DNA from: Deltaproteobacteria bacterium RBG_13_52_11
Lineage (GTDB): Bacteria > Desulfobacterota > B13-G15 > RBG-16-54-18
Direction of reading: 5' to 3'
DNA length: 13,284 nucleotides
NCBI GenBank assembly: GCA_001797745.1
Contig: MGQF01000017.1
Coordinates: 25,722-39,005, forward strand
Shown: piece after piece, positions 1 to 6,551 of the stretch
Numbering within the stretch: the stretch's first letter is position 1
Layout of the letters: each line of letters begins with the position of its first letter
Made by a program: the position numbers and the translations under genes
The notes under the pieces: generated by a model
Databases searched by the model: none
Told to the model about the DNA's origin: nothing
What the model saw: the letters and a program-made list of their open reading frames with translations, nothing else

Positions 1-776
1 TTCCCTGCCATAAGCGGGGTAAACCTTTTGATGTTTATGAGGTAGGGGCCAAACCATACCCCCTGCAAGGCCACGAATGTGCCGTATCTGAAAAATGCTA
101 GTGAGCCTATCTGCCAGAAGGAAAGGGTGCCTAAGACCAGTTTTGCCGATCTGACAACCCCTATGTTCTGCTGCGGTGAGGAGGCTAACAAAGCCTCTGG
201 GCGCTCACCATTATCCTTTTCTTCCAATACCAAAAAGATCAGGACGGCGAGGGCAACCGTGATGATCCCGCAATAGATAAGCGTGGCCCTCCAACCGATT
301 GTCGAGTTCAGGTATGCCAGCGGGGACGTGGCCAGGATAGTCCCGAGAGTCCCAATGGAGATAATGGTCCCGGAGAGCGTGGCAAACTTCTTTGGAGAAT
401 ATCTCGTGACAAAGACCTTGAGGCTCCCCATGAGAACCGATGCCATGCCGATGCCGAGCAATGCCCTTCCCACAACGGCGGTGTAGAAGCTTCCTGCGGA
501 TGCAAAGACAAAGGCCCCCGAGGCGCCTACCAGGACGAAAAAAGAGATGACCTTGCGGGGTCCTATCCTGTCGAGGAGTACCCCCATAGGTATCTGGAAC
601 AGGGCAAAGGTATAAAAGAAGGCGCTTCCGAGCATGCCCAATCTCTCGGCATCAAGGTTGAATGCCCTGACGAGATCAGGCGCAATAATGGCGTTGGTGA
701 CGCGGTAGAACATGGAGAAACAGAATAAGGTGGAGAGGATGGGAAAAATAAAGATGGATGTCCGTTTGATCGGCAT
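1..776 (-). CDS. MFS permease, 3' end outside window
   Basis: The frame is open from an ATG at 776 to the window edge, giving 258 residues with no stop, so the C-terminal part of the protein is missing. The protein is strongly hydrophobic, with helices visible at about residues 8-32, 46-66, 76-106, 108-124, 134-154 and 164-184. The cytoplasmic loop between helices 2 and 3 carries the major facilitator signature at residues 64-77 (MGVLLDRIGPRKVI). A charged central loop follows at 186-212, and the second half starts with RYGTFVALQGVWFGPYL. Family knowledge: MFS proteins move small solutes by proton-coupled exchange or uniport across the inner membrane. The substrate cannot be read from the sequence. 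The gene lies 54 bp downstream of the DUF1805 gene and may be co-transcribed with it. The ribosome site is weak (GGTAAAGAAAAA), so the exact start is less certain than the family. Confidence 0.85.
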   Translation of the reverse strand, partial: MPIKRTSIFIFPILSTLFCFSMFYRVTNAIIAPDLVRAFNLDAERLGMLGSAFFYTFALFQIPMGVLLDRIGPRKVISFFVLVGASGAFVFASAGSFYTAVVGRALLGIGMASVLMGSLKVFVTRYSPKKFATLSGTIISIGTLGTILATSPLAYLNSTIGWRATLIYCGIITVALAVLIFLVLEEKDNGERPEALLASSPQQNIGVVRSAKLVLGTLSFWQIGSLAFFRYGTFVALQGVWFGPYLINIKRFTPLMAG

Positions 777-830
777 TTTTTCTTTACCGGGGATCGATCA
801 TCAGGCCGCGCACGTATGGTGGCGTCTCGT

Positions 831-1094
831 TTACCGGAAGATCTCTAAGGCTTGTTCCCCCTTCATGCCGATCCGTACGCCGAGCTTCTGTGCCCCGTGA
901 GATACTGCCTTGATCTCAGCACCCGGCATGTCATTATGGGACTTAACCCCTGTAACAATGGCACATGCCTCACCTGTTTTGTTGCACGCCTCCACATTGA
1001 TATACCCACACCCCAAAAACCCCTTCGATCCTTTGATAATAAGCAGCGGCAATCCCAGTTGAATCTGCTCTTTTGTAAGCCCTTCCCAGTCCAT
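831..1094 (-). CDS. DUF1805 domain protein (YunC-like)
   Basis: This small protein of 87 residues is nearly all one DUF1805 domain. The recognisable core is KGSKGFLGCGYINVEA (residues 21-36) followed by the conserved segment ending VTGVKSHNDM (residues 47-56). Family knowledge: DUF1805 proteins (B. subtilis YunC and relatives, common in archaea and deltaproteobacteria) are small soluble proteins without an established reaction. The length is normal for the family. The ATG at 1094 has AAAGAGGGAGC directly upstream, which supports this start. The gene sits between the alpha/beta hydrolase (92 bp upstream) and the MFS permease (54 bp downstream), but neither suggests a role. The two cysteines in the central part (residues 29 and 37) could bind metal or be structural; that is a guess. 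Confidence 0.85.
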   Translation of the reverse strand: MDWEGLTKEQIQLGLPLLIIKGSKGFLGCGYINVEACNKTGEACAIVTGVKSHNDMPGAEIKAVSHGAQKLGVRIGMKGEQALEIFR

Positions 1095-1186
1095 GCTCCC
1101 TCTTTATCTCGATCTGTGCTGATCTCACTTAGCTAAAGTCTCACATGAGCGGCCTATGACCTATGCGGCTTTCAACCTTTGGATAT

Positions 1187-2158
1187 TTAGGTACGCGGTT
1201 GCTCAATTGTGCACGCCTTGACCAGCGCTGTGAGCGCAGTCGGATCACTCACCATGGCCATATGCCCAAGGCCCGGAATGACTTTAATGCGCACATATTG
1301 GTTAACAGGCTCGAGCGCCTTCTCGTATTTGTCCGCGATAAAGATCTCGTCGTCTTTGCCGACGAGCACCATGATCAACGCGTTGCTGCGGCGAAAATCT
1401 CCGAGGTAATCGTAATCCGGGCCGAAGTTGGCAAAGAGGCGGTAGGAGTAAGTCCTCGTACCGTACGCACCTTCAGGAAGAGCAAATGCTATTACCGGCA
1501 ACCCCGAAAACCAATCGATGTCGAGGCTGTGGAGAATATGGAGGCCGATAATGCGCGGGATAAAGGGCTTATTCCATCCTCCGCTGTCCACCCCGCGGCT
1601 CGTCAAGGCATCAAAGCGAAGATAGGGGGCCATCAATATATACCGGCTGAAAAGGTGGTTAATCGGGCTTGCGGCAACACGCAGTACGAACCCGCCTCCC
1701 AAGGAATGCCCGATCAGCGTGATCGGGGCCTTCGGGTACGTTTTACGCAGATACGCTACAAAGTCGGCCAGATCATCTTCCAGTTGTCCGATGTAGCGAA
1801 TATCCCCCCGCATACCGGACTCGCCGTGTCCGCGCATATCGAGTGCATAGGCCGTGATCCCACCTTTGCTTAAGGCCCTACCCGCCGTATGCATACTCGC
1901 ACTGCTCCCCGACGAGCCGTGGATGAGGATCGCGATCTTGTCCGGCGAGGCGGGATACGCGCGATACGCCAGTTGCAGGCCGTCCCTGGCGCTAAAACGC
2001 GAGATGGGCGGCTGATCACTCCGATCAACAGCTGCAGCGACATCGATGATGGAGCGCATAGGCGGCGGTGAAGCACCACCGCCTAAGGCAATCATCAGCG
2101 CGAGAGCGAGCATGAGAAGCCCGCAACAAGCTATTCCCCACTTCAGTATTTTCTTCAA
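1187..2158 (-). CDS. Membrane-anchored or secreted alpha/beta hydrolase (monoacylglycerol lipase-like)
   Basis: A serine hydrolase of 323 residues. Residues 1-28 form a signal peptide or N-terminal anchor (Lys-Lys, a hydrophobic stretch, then Gly-rich); two cysteines at 11-12 lie inside the hydrophobic core rather than in a clear lipobox. The alpha/beta hydrolase fold follows: oxyanion-hole segment HGSSGSS (80-86), DMRGHGES (107-114), nucleophile elbow GHSLGG with Ser152, probable acid Asp269/Asp270 in GKDDE, and His299 in GLGHMAM. The pattern resembles lysophospholipase/monoacylglycerol lipase (Hydrolase_4) proteins, so the likely substrate is a lipid or other ester, acted on at or outside the inner membrane; this is inferred. 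The start is TTG at 2158: an in-frame TGA lies at 2171-2173 with no ATG between, and AAAGAAG serves as a weak ribosome site. It follows the small membrane protein gene by 25 bp, so the two are probably co-transcribed. Confidence 0.86.
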   Translation of the reverse strand: MKKILKWGIACCGLLMLALALMIALGGGASPPPMRSIIDVAAAVDRSDQPPISRFSARDGLQLAYRAYPASPDKIAILIHGSSGSSASMHTAGRALSKGGITAYALDMRGHGESGMRGDIRYIGQLEDDLADFVAYLRKTYPKAPITLIGHSLGGGFVLRVAASPINHLFSRYILMAPYLRFDALTSRGVDSGGWNKPFIPRIIGLHILHSLDIDWFSGLPVIAFALPEGAYGTRTYSYRLFANFGPDYDYLGDFRRSNALIMVLVGKDDEIFIADKYEKALEPVNQYVRIKVIPGLGHMAMVSDPTALTALVKACTIEQPRT

Positions 2159-2183
2159 GATGTTCTTCTTTCAATGCACAAAC

Positions 2184-2621
2184 TTAGCGGCGCCGCTTCT
2201 TTTTCTCCTTATACAGGGCACCGACGATGGCGCCGTTGATGACACTAAGGACCAGGGCCTGGATGGTCCAGTAGACAACCACCGTGGTCGCAATGGTCAT
2301 ATAGAAGGGCATCGATGCCATCCCTGTTAGCGCCCCCACGATCCATACAAGAATGCCATAGATCATCCCCTTATTGACCCCCTTGCCGGGTATGCCTTTG
2401 TAGATGATGGCAAACACCAGGGCAAAGAGTATCGCCCGGATAATCCCGATGACATTGGCTCCGATCAAGTTGCAGGTACTCATCATGGCTGCCGGATCTA
2501 GCCAGATATTCGGCGGCAGCTGATAGACCCATTTAAACAGCCACCCGCACGTCAAAAAAACGACTACCAAATCCACGATCCAAATCACAACTCCCGCGAT
2601 CACAATCCGTTTTGCATTCAT
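2184..2621 (-). CDS. Small four-helix membrane protein, unknown function
   Basis: A protein of 145 residues that I cannot assign to a named family. Four membrane segments are visible, at about residues 6-29, 52-75, 84-104 and 109-137, followed by a strongly basic tail (KEKKKRRR) that should lie in the cytoplasm. The loop between helices 1 and 2 contains LPPNIWLDP and the loop between 2 and 3 is glycine- and lysine-rich (KGIPGKGVNKG). No catalytic or metal-binding pattern is evident. The ATG at 2621 is well supported by GAGGAGG eight bases upstream. The gene precedes the alpha/beta hydrolase by 25 bp. The last codons and stop form the perfect palindrome AGCGGCGCCGCT (2186-2197), which is probably a by-product of the arginine codons. 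Confidence 0.8.
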   Translation of the reverse strand: MNAKRIVIAGVVIWIVDLVVVFLTCGWLFKWVYQLPPNIWLDPAAMMSTCNLIGANVIGIIRAILFALVFAIIYKGIPGKGVNKGMIYGILVWIVGALTGMASMPFYMTIATTVVVYWTIQALVLSVINGAIVGALYKEKKKRRR

Positions 2622-2720
2622 TGCCTTATCCTCCTCGTACCATTTTCGTTTACTCGCTTAAAAATTTTTTCTACACTAAGGACCGTCCCCAAACTTTTTG
2701 AAGGTACCGCTGCAATGAGT

Positions 2721-2748
2721 AGTTAACTTTTTAGACCAAAATTGTCAA
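2721..2748 (-). promoter_or_regulatory. Possible sigma-70 promoter for the membrane protein/hydrolase pair
   Basis: On the minus strand a perfect -35 hexamer TTGACA (2748-2743) is followed after 16 bases by TTAACT (2726-2721), which matches the -10 consensus at only three of six positions. The surrounding gap (2622-2865, 244 bases) is A/T-rich and has no open reading frame. The perfect -35 box is the main support; the leader would be about 90 bases. Confidence 0.35.
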
Positions 2749-2865
2749 GAATAAAGATTTGCGCCCATCTCTTCCTTCCAGGTCATGAGAATGAAATTCA
2801 TCAATGGGCAGCGTGCGAGCAACCTTGCCCCAGGACAAGACCCTTTGCAAAAGAACGCCGCTCCC

Positions 2866-3558
2866 CTATGCATCTCCGCCTCCCTTCCTGAGTATTAGAC
2901 AGCACAAGACCCCCACAAACCGAGTTCGGCCTGCCTTAAACAGCGAAGGTTGAGCGAGCATTTCAAAAGCCTTATGGCTATAGAAGGGCTCTTCAAAAGC
3001 ATGTAACCACAACAGCATCATCTTGAGTCTCCCATATCCGCGAGCCATCTCCTTTAAGACCGGCTTTGGAGTATCACTCACGATGTCGTACAGCAGGGCA
3101 TTGCCCCCCTTCTTCAGCACGCGATAAACCTCATTCAACCCGCCAATCGGGTCTTTCCAATGATGAATGGACCCTGTACTCACGACTGTCTCAAAGGTGT
3201 TATCGGCAAAGGACAGTTGGCTTGCATTACCCTCTTTAACCTCAATCTCCTCAGAAAGTCCGGCGGCAACCATATTCTTCCGGGCCTTGGCAACCATGGA
3301 GGCGGAGGTATCAAGGCCAATTATCCGCAGTCGCGGGGCTTGTTGATGAAGTTTGACCAGCAACCATCCTGGTCCTGTACCGATGTCCAAGATGCTTCCC
3401 TCTGAGCCATAGCTCAGAATGTCCTGGGCTACCACATCGTAATTGCGTTGGAATAGAGTGGTTGCCGATAACGCATTATAAAATACGGTCCCTATCCATG
3501 GGATGCCTTCAGGATGAAAGATTTTTAGCAACCTGCGCGTCAATGAAAGCCTTGCCAT
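2866..3558 (-). CDS. Class I SAM-dependent methyltransferase
   Basis: A soluble methyltransferase of 230 residues, of the Methyltransf_11/UbiE-like type. Motif I, the SAM-binding glycine loop, is ILDIGTGPGW (residues 56-65). The acidic residue that holds the SAM ribose is Asp83 in GLDTSASM. GNASQLSF (110-117) and STGSIHHW (127-134) match motifs II-III, and YRVLKKGG (145-152) is the usual post-core strand. The acceptor substrate is not evident. The N terminus (RRLLKIFHPEGIPW) and C terminus suggest a stand-alone enzyme. The ATG at 3558 has GGGGGAG seven bases upstream. It lies 107 bp downstream of the chromate-transporter gene. A 12-bp perfect palindrome lies 23 bases upstream of the start. 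Confidence 0.88.
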   Translation of the reverse strand: MARLSLTRRLLKIFHPEGIPWIGTVFYNALSATTLFQRNYDVVAQDILSYGSEGSILDIGTGPGWLLVKLHQQAPRLRIIGLDTSASMVAKARKNMVAAGLSEEIEVKEGNASQLSFADNTFETVVSTGSIHHWKDPIGGLNEVYRVLKKGGNALLYDIVSDTPKPVLKEMARGYGRLKMMLLWLHAFEEPFYSHKAFEMLAQPSLFKAGRTRFVGVLCCLILRKGGGDA

Positions 3559-3581
3559 GACGAAACTCCCCCTTGATTGCT

Positions 3582-3593
3582 TCTGACGTCAGA
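3582..3593. promoter_or_regulatory. 12-bp perfect palindrome upstream of the methyltransferase, possible operator
   Basis: TCTGACGTCAGA is perfectly self-complementary and lies 23 bases upstream of the methyltransferase ATG, just before its ribosome site. A dimeric repressor such as a TetR- or GntR-type protein could bind there. No regulator gene is adjacent, and a palindrome of this length can arise by chance, so the role is speculative. Confidence 0.22.
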
Positions 3594-3665
3594 CCATCTG
3601 AATGTCAACAAACGAGGCCTGCCCCTTCTCCTTTCAACGAGATGCGCGGCCCGGCCTCAAGGATT

Positions 3666-4829
3666 CTACAGCACGACTACTGAAAGGGCCGTCCCTATCA
3701 AAACCACCCACAAAATATCCACTTTCAAGAGCAGGGCAACGAGTGCCGCACAAGCAAACAGTACATGCGGGAAATCCCACTGCACAGGTGAAGCAAAACG
3801 CACGGTAACAGTCAAAAGAAGTCCGACAAATGAAGAGAGTATGCCGCTCATCGCCCTATTGAAATACAATGACGCGCGGAGGCGGTCAAAATATGGTACG
3901 ACTCCGATAACCATGAGACAAGAAGGTGAAAATACGCCGAAAGTAGCTGCCAATCCCCCGGGCAGCCCATACAGCATGTAACCTACGAAAGTTGCGGTGA
4001 TGACAATAGGGCCTGGTGTAACCTGTCCGAGGGCAATGCCGTTCAAAAAAGTTGAGCTATCCATCCAATGGCGGACCTGAACAATCTCATGGAACATAAG
4101 GGGGACAGAAGCAAACCCGCCGCCGAACGCAAACAAGTCTATCCTGAACATGAGTATAGCCAGGTCAAATAACTGGCGTTGTATAAGCAAAAGCAGGATA
4201 AAGACAGCGACAACAAATGTCAAAAACAACGCAAAGGGTTTCATCGACAGTGGCTGTTGTGTTGGCGCACCAGCCGAATGAAAGGCATTCTGTCCCTTCA
4301 TCAACACAAGACCAAACAAGGCTGCTGCCGCGATAACAATAAGCGGGTTCACTCCTATTCCGAACAAGACTGCAGCAACCACAGCAATAACTATAGTGCC
4401 CCAATTTTTCAACGTCGTTTTACCAAATGAGACTGTGGCGTTGGCGATGATAGCTACGATGATAGCCTGAAGACCACTAAACGCAGAAATCACTGCGGGT
4501 ACAGTATGCGTGTAGGTGTAAAGGGCTGAGAACGTAAGCATAAGAATAAAGGCAGGAAGGCCAAAACCAACAAAACTTACTATAGCGCCGCCGACTCCCC
4601 GCGCCCTCAAACCGACATATGCCGCCGTCTGCATGGCCGTTGCCCCCGGTATCGTTTGACACAGGGCCACGCCATCACGAAAAGACCCTTCATCGAGCCA
4701 CTGTTTCCGTTCTACTGCCATCGTGCGAATGTAGGCTACCATAGAAGGGCCACCGAATGCCGTAAGCCCCAATCGCAGAAAGGATTTGAACAGAGAAACA
4801 AGTGGCGGCTTTATATTTGATATCAACAA
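3666..4829 (-). CDS. chrA: Chromate transporter family (CHR) protein, two-domain form
   Basis: A long-chain CHR protein of 387 residues with two homologous halves (family PF02417). The first half carries LTAFGGPSMVAYIR (22-35) and IPGATAMQTAAY (60-71). The second repeats the pattern with FAFGGGFASVPL (233-244) and GQVTPGPIVITATFVGY (268-284), where the family has its conserved FGGP and PGP signatures. About ten hydrophobic helices are visible, with a polar linker at 178-197 between halves. Family knowledge: CHR proteins export chromate from the cytoplasm; many chromosomal members have unproven substrates, so chromate efflux is likely rather than shown. The start is TTG at 4829: a TAG lies a few codons upstream (4851-4853) with no ATG between, and CAGG provides a weak ribosome site. 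The unusual start, next to the edge of the accessory region, may mean the original 5' end was altered by an insertion. Confidence 0.88.
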   Translation of the reverse strand: MLISNIKPPLVSLFKSFLRLGLTAFGGPSMVAYIRTMAVERKQWLDEGSFRDGVALCQTIPGATAMQTAAYVGLRARGVGGAIVSFVGFGLPAFILMLTFSALYTYTHTVPAVISAFSGLQAIIVAIIANATVSFGKTTLKNWGTIVIAVVAAVLFGIGVNPLIVIAAAALFGLVLMKGQNAFHSAGAPTQQPLSMKPFALFLTFVVAVFILLLLIQRQLFDLAILMFRIDLFAFGGGFASVPLMFHEIVQVRHWMDSSTFLNGIALGQVTPGPIVITATFVGYMLYGLPGGLAATFGVFSPSCLMVIGVVPYFDRLRASLYFNRAMSGILSSFVGLLLTVTVRFASPVQWDFPHVLFACAALVALLLKVDILWVVLIGTALSVVVL

Positions 4830-4910
4830 AATAGACCTGATCCCACCCCACTACCCAAATATAAAAATCGTCCCCTTCTTTCCTTCTAAACAAGGATGTC
4901 AAAGTAGAGA

Positions 4911-5396
4911 CTAGGTAAGTATTTGTTCCAGAGTTTGCAAAATAGGCAATGACTGACGATAGTAGATGCTGACATCATCGAGTGTCAGGTTAAGCTTTGC
5001 TGTACCAGCATGAGCAAGTGCGTTCTTGTTATCCACAAGGCTCTGTAATGCATCAGCCTCATTGCCGTTGGGAGCAATAGTGCTTTTGAAGGTTTGCTGG
5101 TATGCTTGGCTGAAGTCCTTAAGCATTTCAGCGATCTTTGCATAACTGGGATTTCTGAAGCGCTGAGAGGTTACTCTCACAATGTAATTATGAATCTCGT
5201 GGTCTTCGGTTTTCTTCGCTCGGCTGCCAATGAGATGCTCAATACAGTCTTCAAATACTCCCACAATTAGTACTGAAATGTATGCTGCTAGGTGTGCAGC
5301 AAGCTTTGAATCATCGTCTGCCCAACTCAAGGCATCAGAAATGAGGATATCTAGTTCACTGCACCTGCCAGCAACATATGGATCTTTAGAGATCAC
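4911..5396 (-). CDS. HEPN-domain protein, partner of DUF262 (putative RNase)
   Basis: An all-alpha protein of 161 residues resembling the RiboL-PSP / MAE_28990 groups of the HEPN superfamily. An early helix has HLAAYISVLIVGVFEDCIEHLI (about 35-56), with acidic Glu49-Asp50. Near the end is NKNALAHAG (123-131), the position of the HEPN Rx4-6H RNase motif, with His129 present but lysine (Lys124) where arginine is usual. Family knowledge: HEPN proteins in toxin-antitoxin, abortive-infection and R-M-linked loci often cut RNA when triggered. Its ATG overlaps the DUF262 stop by four bases (ATGA), so translation is probably coupled and the proteins likely form one system. Inferred role: toxic or effector subunit controlled by DUF262. 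The Arg-to-Lys change could mean altered or lost nuclease activity. Family assignment is from pattern memory, not a profile search. Confidence 0.72.
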   Translation of the reverse strand: MISKDPYVAGRCSELDILISDALSWADDDSKLAAHLAAYISVLIVGVFEDCIEHLIGSRAKKTEDHEIHNYIVRVTSQRFRNPSYAKIAEMLKDFSQAYQQTFKSTIAPNGNEADALQSLVDNKNALAHAGTAKLNLTLDDVSIYYRQSLPILQTLEQILT

Positions 5397-6439
5397 TTGA
5401 ACAGAATCTCCTGTGCGAGCTGGATTCGCCTTCTCACTGACAATTCATCTGTGGTAGCTGAACTTATAGTTTCAGCGTAGCTAGGATTTGCCTTCAATTG
5501 CTCATATCTCAAAGAAACATCGCTGGGCACTAAGGTTGAACGAGCGAAAGCAACCATTACAGAATCAAACGCGGCGACATTGATACCACGCTTGACATGA
5601 AATGGTTTTTTGCCAAGAGAATCATGTACCTTTTTGATGGTCGTGAGGAAAACGGTTTCATAAGGATCACGACTGATATCTTGCTGGTGTAGACCCATGA
5701 ATGTGTTAAGGAATTGCTTCATTGGCTTGGTGTATGGATAAGAATCGTCGAATAGAGCGAAGAATCTTACAATAAGTTCTACGTCTCGCATTCTTGAATC
5801 TGGTTGACTTTTGCCAAAGATAGCTCTCCACATAGGGTTTTTATTTAGCTCTAGCAACAAGTCATTGAAAGGTCCATGGTATGTACTGTTGCGAATCTCT
5901 TGAGGCACGAGACCAGTACCGCCAGTATTCAAGCGTTCGTAGATGTGATAGATGCTTGTTGTATCCTTTGGGTCAGTTTGTTCAACAATCACCTGTCGTA
6001 GAACGGAATCTCTGAAACGAATTTGATCTGATTCTGAGAGAGTATGATAGTACTTTCCCTCCCACTCAGGGCTTACTCCTCTAAGATAGAAGTTGGTGCC
6101 GTCAGGAAGCTTGCCTTCAAAGAAGCCCCAGATTGTACGAAGCCTTTGTTGTCCGTCTATGACAAGCTGCCTTTGGGAAGGCTCTTTGTAGACGAAAATG
6201 CTTGGTACGGGGAGACCTAGGAGAAAAGATTCGACTAATCGGCTAGCTTGGGTTGGTTTCCAAACCCACCCGCGTTGGAAGTCCGGGATATTGATTTCTT
6301 CTCTTTTCCATCTTGTATACAGAAGTTCCAACGTTGGATCGGAAGGATAGGAATTGATCTTGTAGATTGGCACTCCGGTATCTTTGTCTTCCTCTTCTGA
6401 TGGTATTTTCTCGAAGAGATCATCTTCTTCCTGATTCAT
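5393..6439 (-). CDS. DUF262 (GmrS/ParB-like) protein, stand-alone
   Basis: A protein of 348 residues counted from the ATG at 6439. That start is chosen because GGGGGAGGT lies just upstream and because a longer reading (to 6643) would run back through the neighbouring gene. The DUF262 core has IPDFQRGWVW (51-60), the DGQQR motif in LVIDGQQRLRT (92-102), YERLNTGG (167-174) and PQEIRN (179-184). Family knowledge: DUF262 is the ParB/Srx-like nucleotide-binding domain of GmrS and other phage-defence proteins, where DGQQR is important for nucleotide hydrolysis or DNA cleavage. The usual C-terminal DUF1524 HNH nuclease of GmrSD/BrxU proteins is absent; instead the next gene encodes a HEPN protein. 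The acidic N-terminal tail (residues 1-20) is low-complexity. I infer that this is the sensor or regulator of a two-gene defence-type operon. Confidence 0.85.
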   Translation of the reverse strand: MNQEEDDLFEKIPSEEEDKDTGVPIYKINSYPSDPTLELLYTRWKREEINIPDFQRGWVWKPTQASRLVESFLLGLPVPSIFVYKEPSQRQLVIDGQQRLRTIWGFFEGKLPDGTNFYLRGVSPEWEGKYYHTLSESDQIRFRDSVLRQVIVEQTDPKDTTSIYHIYERLNTGGTGLVPQEIRNSTYHGPFNDLLLELNKNPMWRAIFGKSQPDSRMRDVELIVRFFALFDDSYPYTKPMKQFLNTFMGLHQQDISRDPYETVFLTTIKKVHDSLGKKPFHVKRGINVAAFDSVMVAFARSTLVPSDVSLRYEQLKANPSYAETISSATTDELSVRRRIQLAQEILFK

Positions 6440-6443
6440 AGGT

Positions 6444-6452
6444 ACCTCCCCC
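6444..6452 (-). promoter_or_regulatory. Strong ribosome binding site fixing the DUF262 start
   Basis: GGGGGAGGT on the minus strand ends five bases before the ATG at 6439. It decides between this start and the longer open frame reaching 6643, which has no comparable site and overlaps the membrane-protein gene. Confidence 0.75.
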
Positions 6453-6470
6453 AAGACTTTCTTTAACGTC

Positions 6471-6479
6471 ATGATACCA
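6471..6479 (-). promoter_or_regulatory. Possible extended -10 promoter for the DUF262-HEPN operon
   Basis: Minus strand reads TGGTATCAT: a TGn extension followed by TATCAT, five of six matches to the -10 consensus. No good -35 box is visible, as expected for an extended -10 promoter. The transcript would begin roughly 25 bases before the DUF262 ATG, between the attC-like element and the gene. Confidence 0.35.
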
Positions 6480-6492
6480 CATGTACTCGGCA

Positions 6493-6551
6493 ACCTAACG
6501 TAAAGGTCACCGACAGCGGTTAGCTTTTCCCTCTTGAGCGTTTTGTTATAT
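6493..6551 (-). other. attC-like recombination site 2 (integron cassette end)
   Basis: Read on the minus strand, this 59-bp element starts TATAACAAAACGCTCAAGAGGG and ends ACGTTAGGT. The first part closely matches the start of classical attC sites such as the Vibrio repeats (TAACAAACGC then CTCAAGAGGG, from memory). The end fits the attC core GTTRRRY exactly (GTTAGGT, 6499-6493). The outer TAAC/GTTA boxes can pair, and an inner hairpin ACCG-CTGT-CGGT (6520-6509) is perfect; the stem between is imperfect. The stop codon of the membrane-protein gene lies inside the outer box, as is typical of cassettes. No integrase gene is in the window. Confidence 0.55.

Noticed and set aside
1145..1172. Imperfect hairpin around AGCGGCC and GCGGCT with a CCTATG repeat downstream of the hydrolase gene
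   Set aside because: The stem is short with mismatches and no U tract follows in the direction of transcription, so it does not make a convincing terminator.
1163..1873. Plus-strand open frame of 236 codons opposite the hydrolase
   Set aside because: Antisense shadow of the alpha/beta hydrolase, which has clear catalytic motifs on the minus strand.
2186..2197. Perfect palindrome AGCGGCGCCGCT followed by a T-rich run on the plus strand, resembling a terminator
   Set aside because: It is made of the last arginine codons and stop of the small membrane protein gene, no plus-strand gene ends there, and on the minus strand no T run follows.
3585..3608. TTGACA upstream of the SAM methyltransferase as a promoter
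   Set aside because: No acceptable -10 box lies 16-18 bases downstream; the bases there (CAGAAG or AGAAGC) do not resemble TATAAT.
4850..4915. Possible third attC site after the HEPN gene
   Set aside because: The sequence after the stop (TAGTCTCTACTTTGACATCC) lacks the outer box, GTTTAGA does not fit the core and no paired arms are visible, so the DUF262-HEPN pair is not shown to be a closed cassette.
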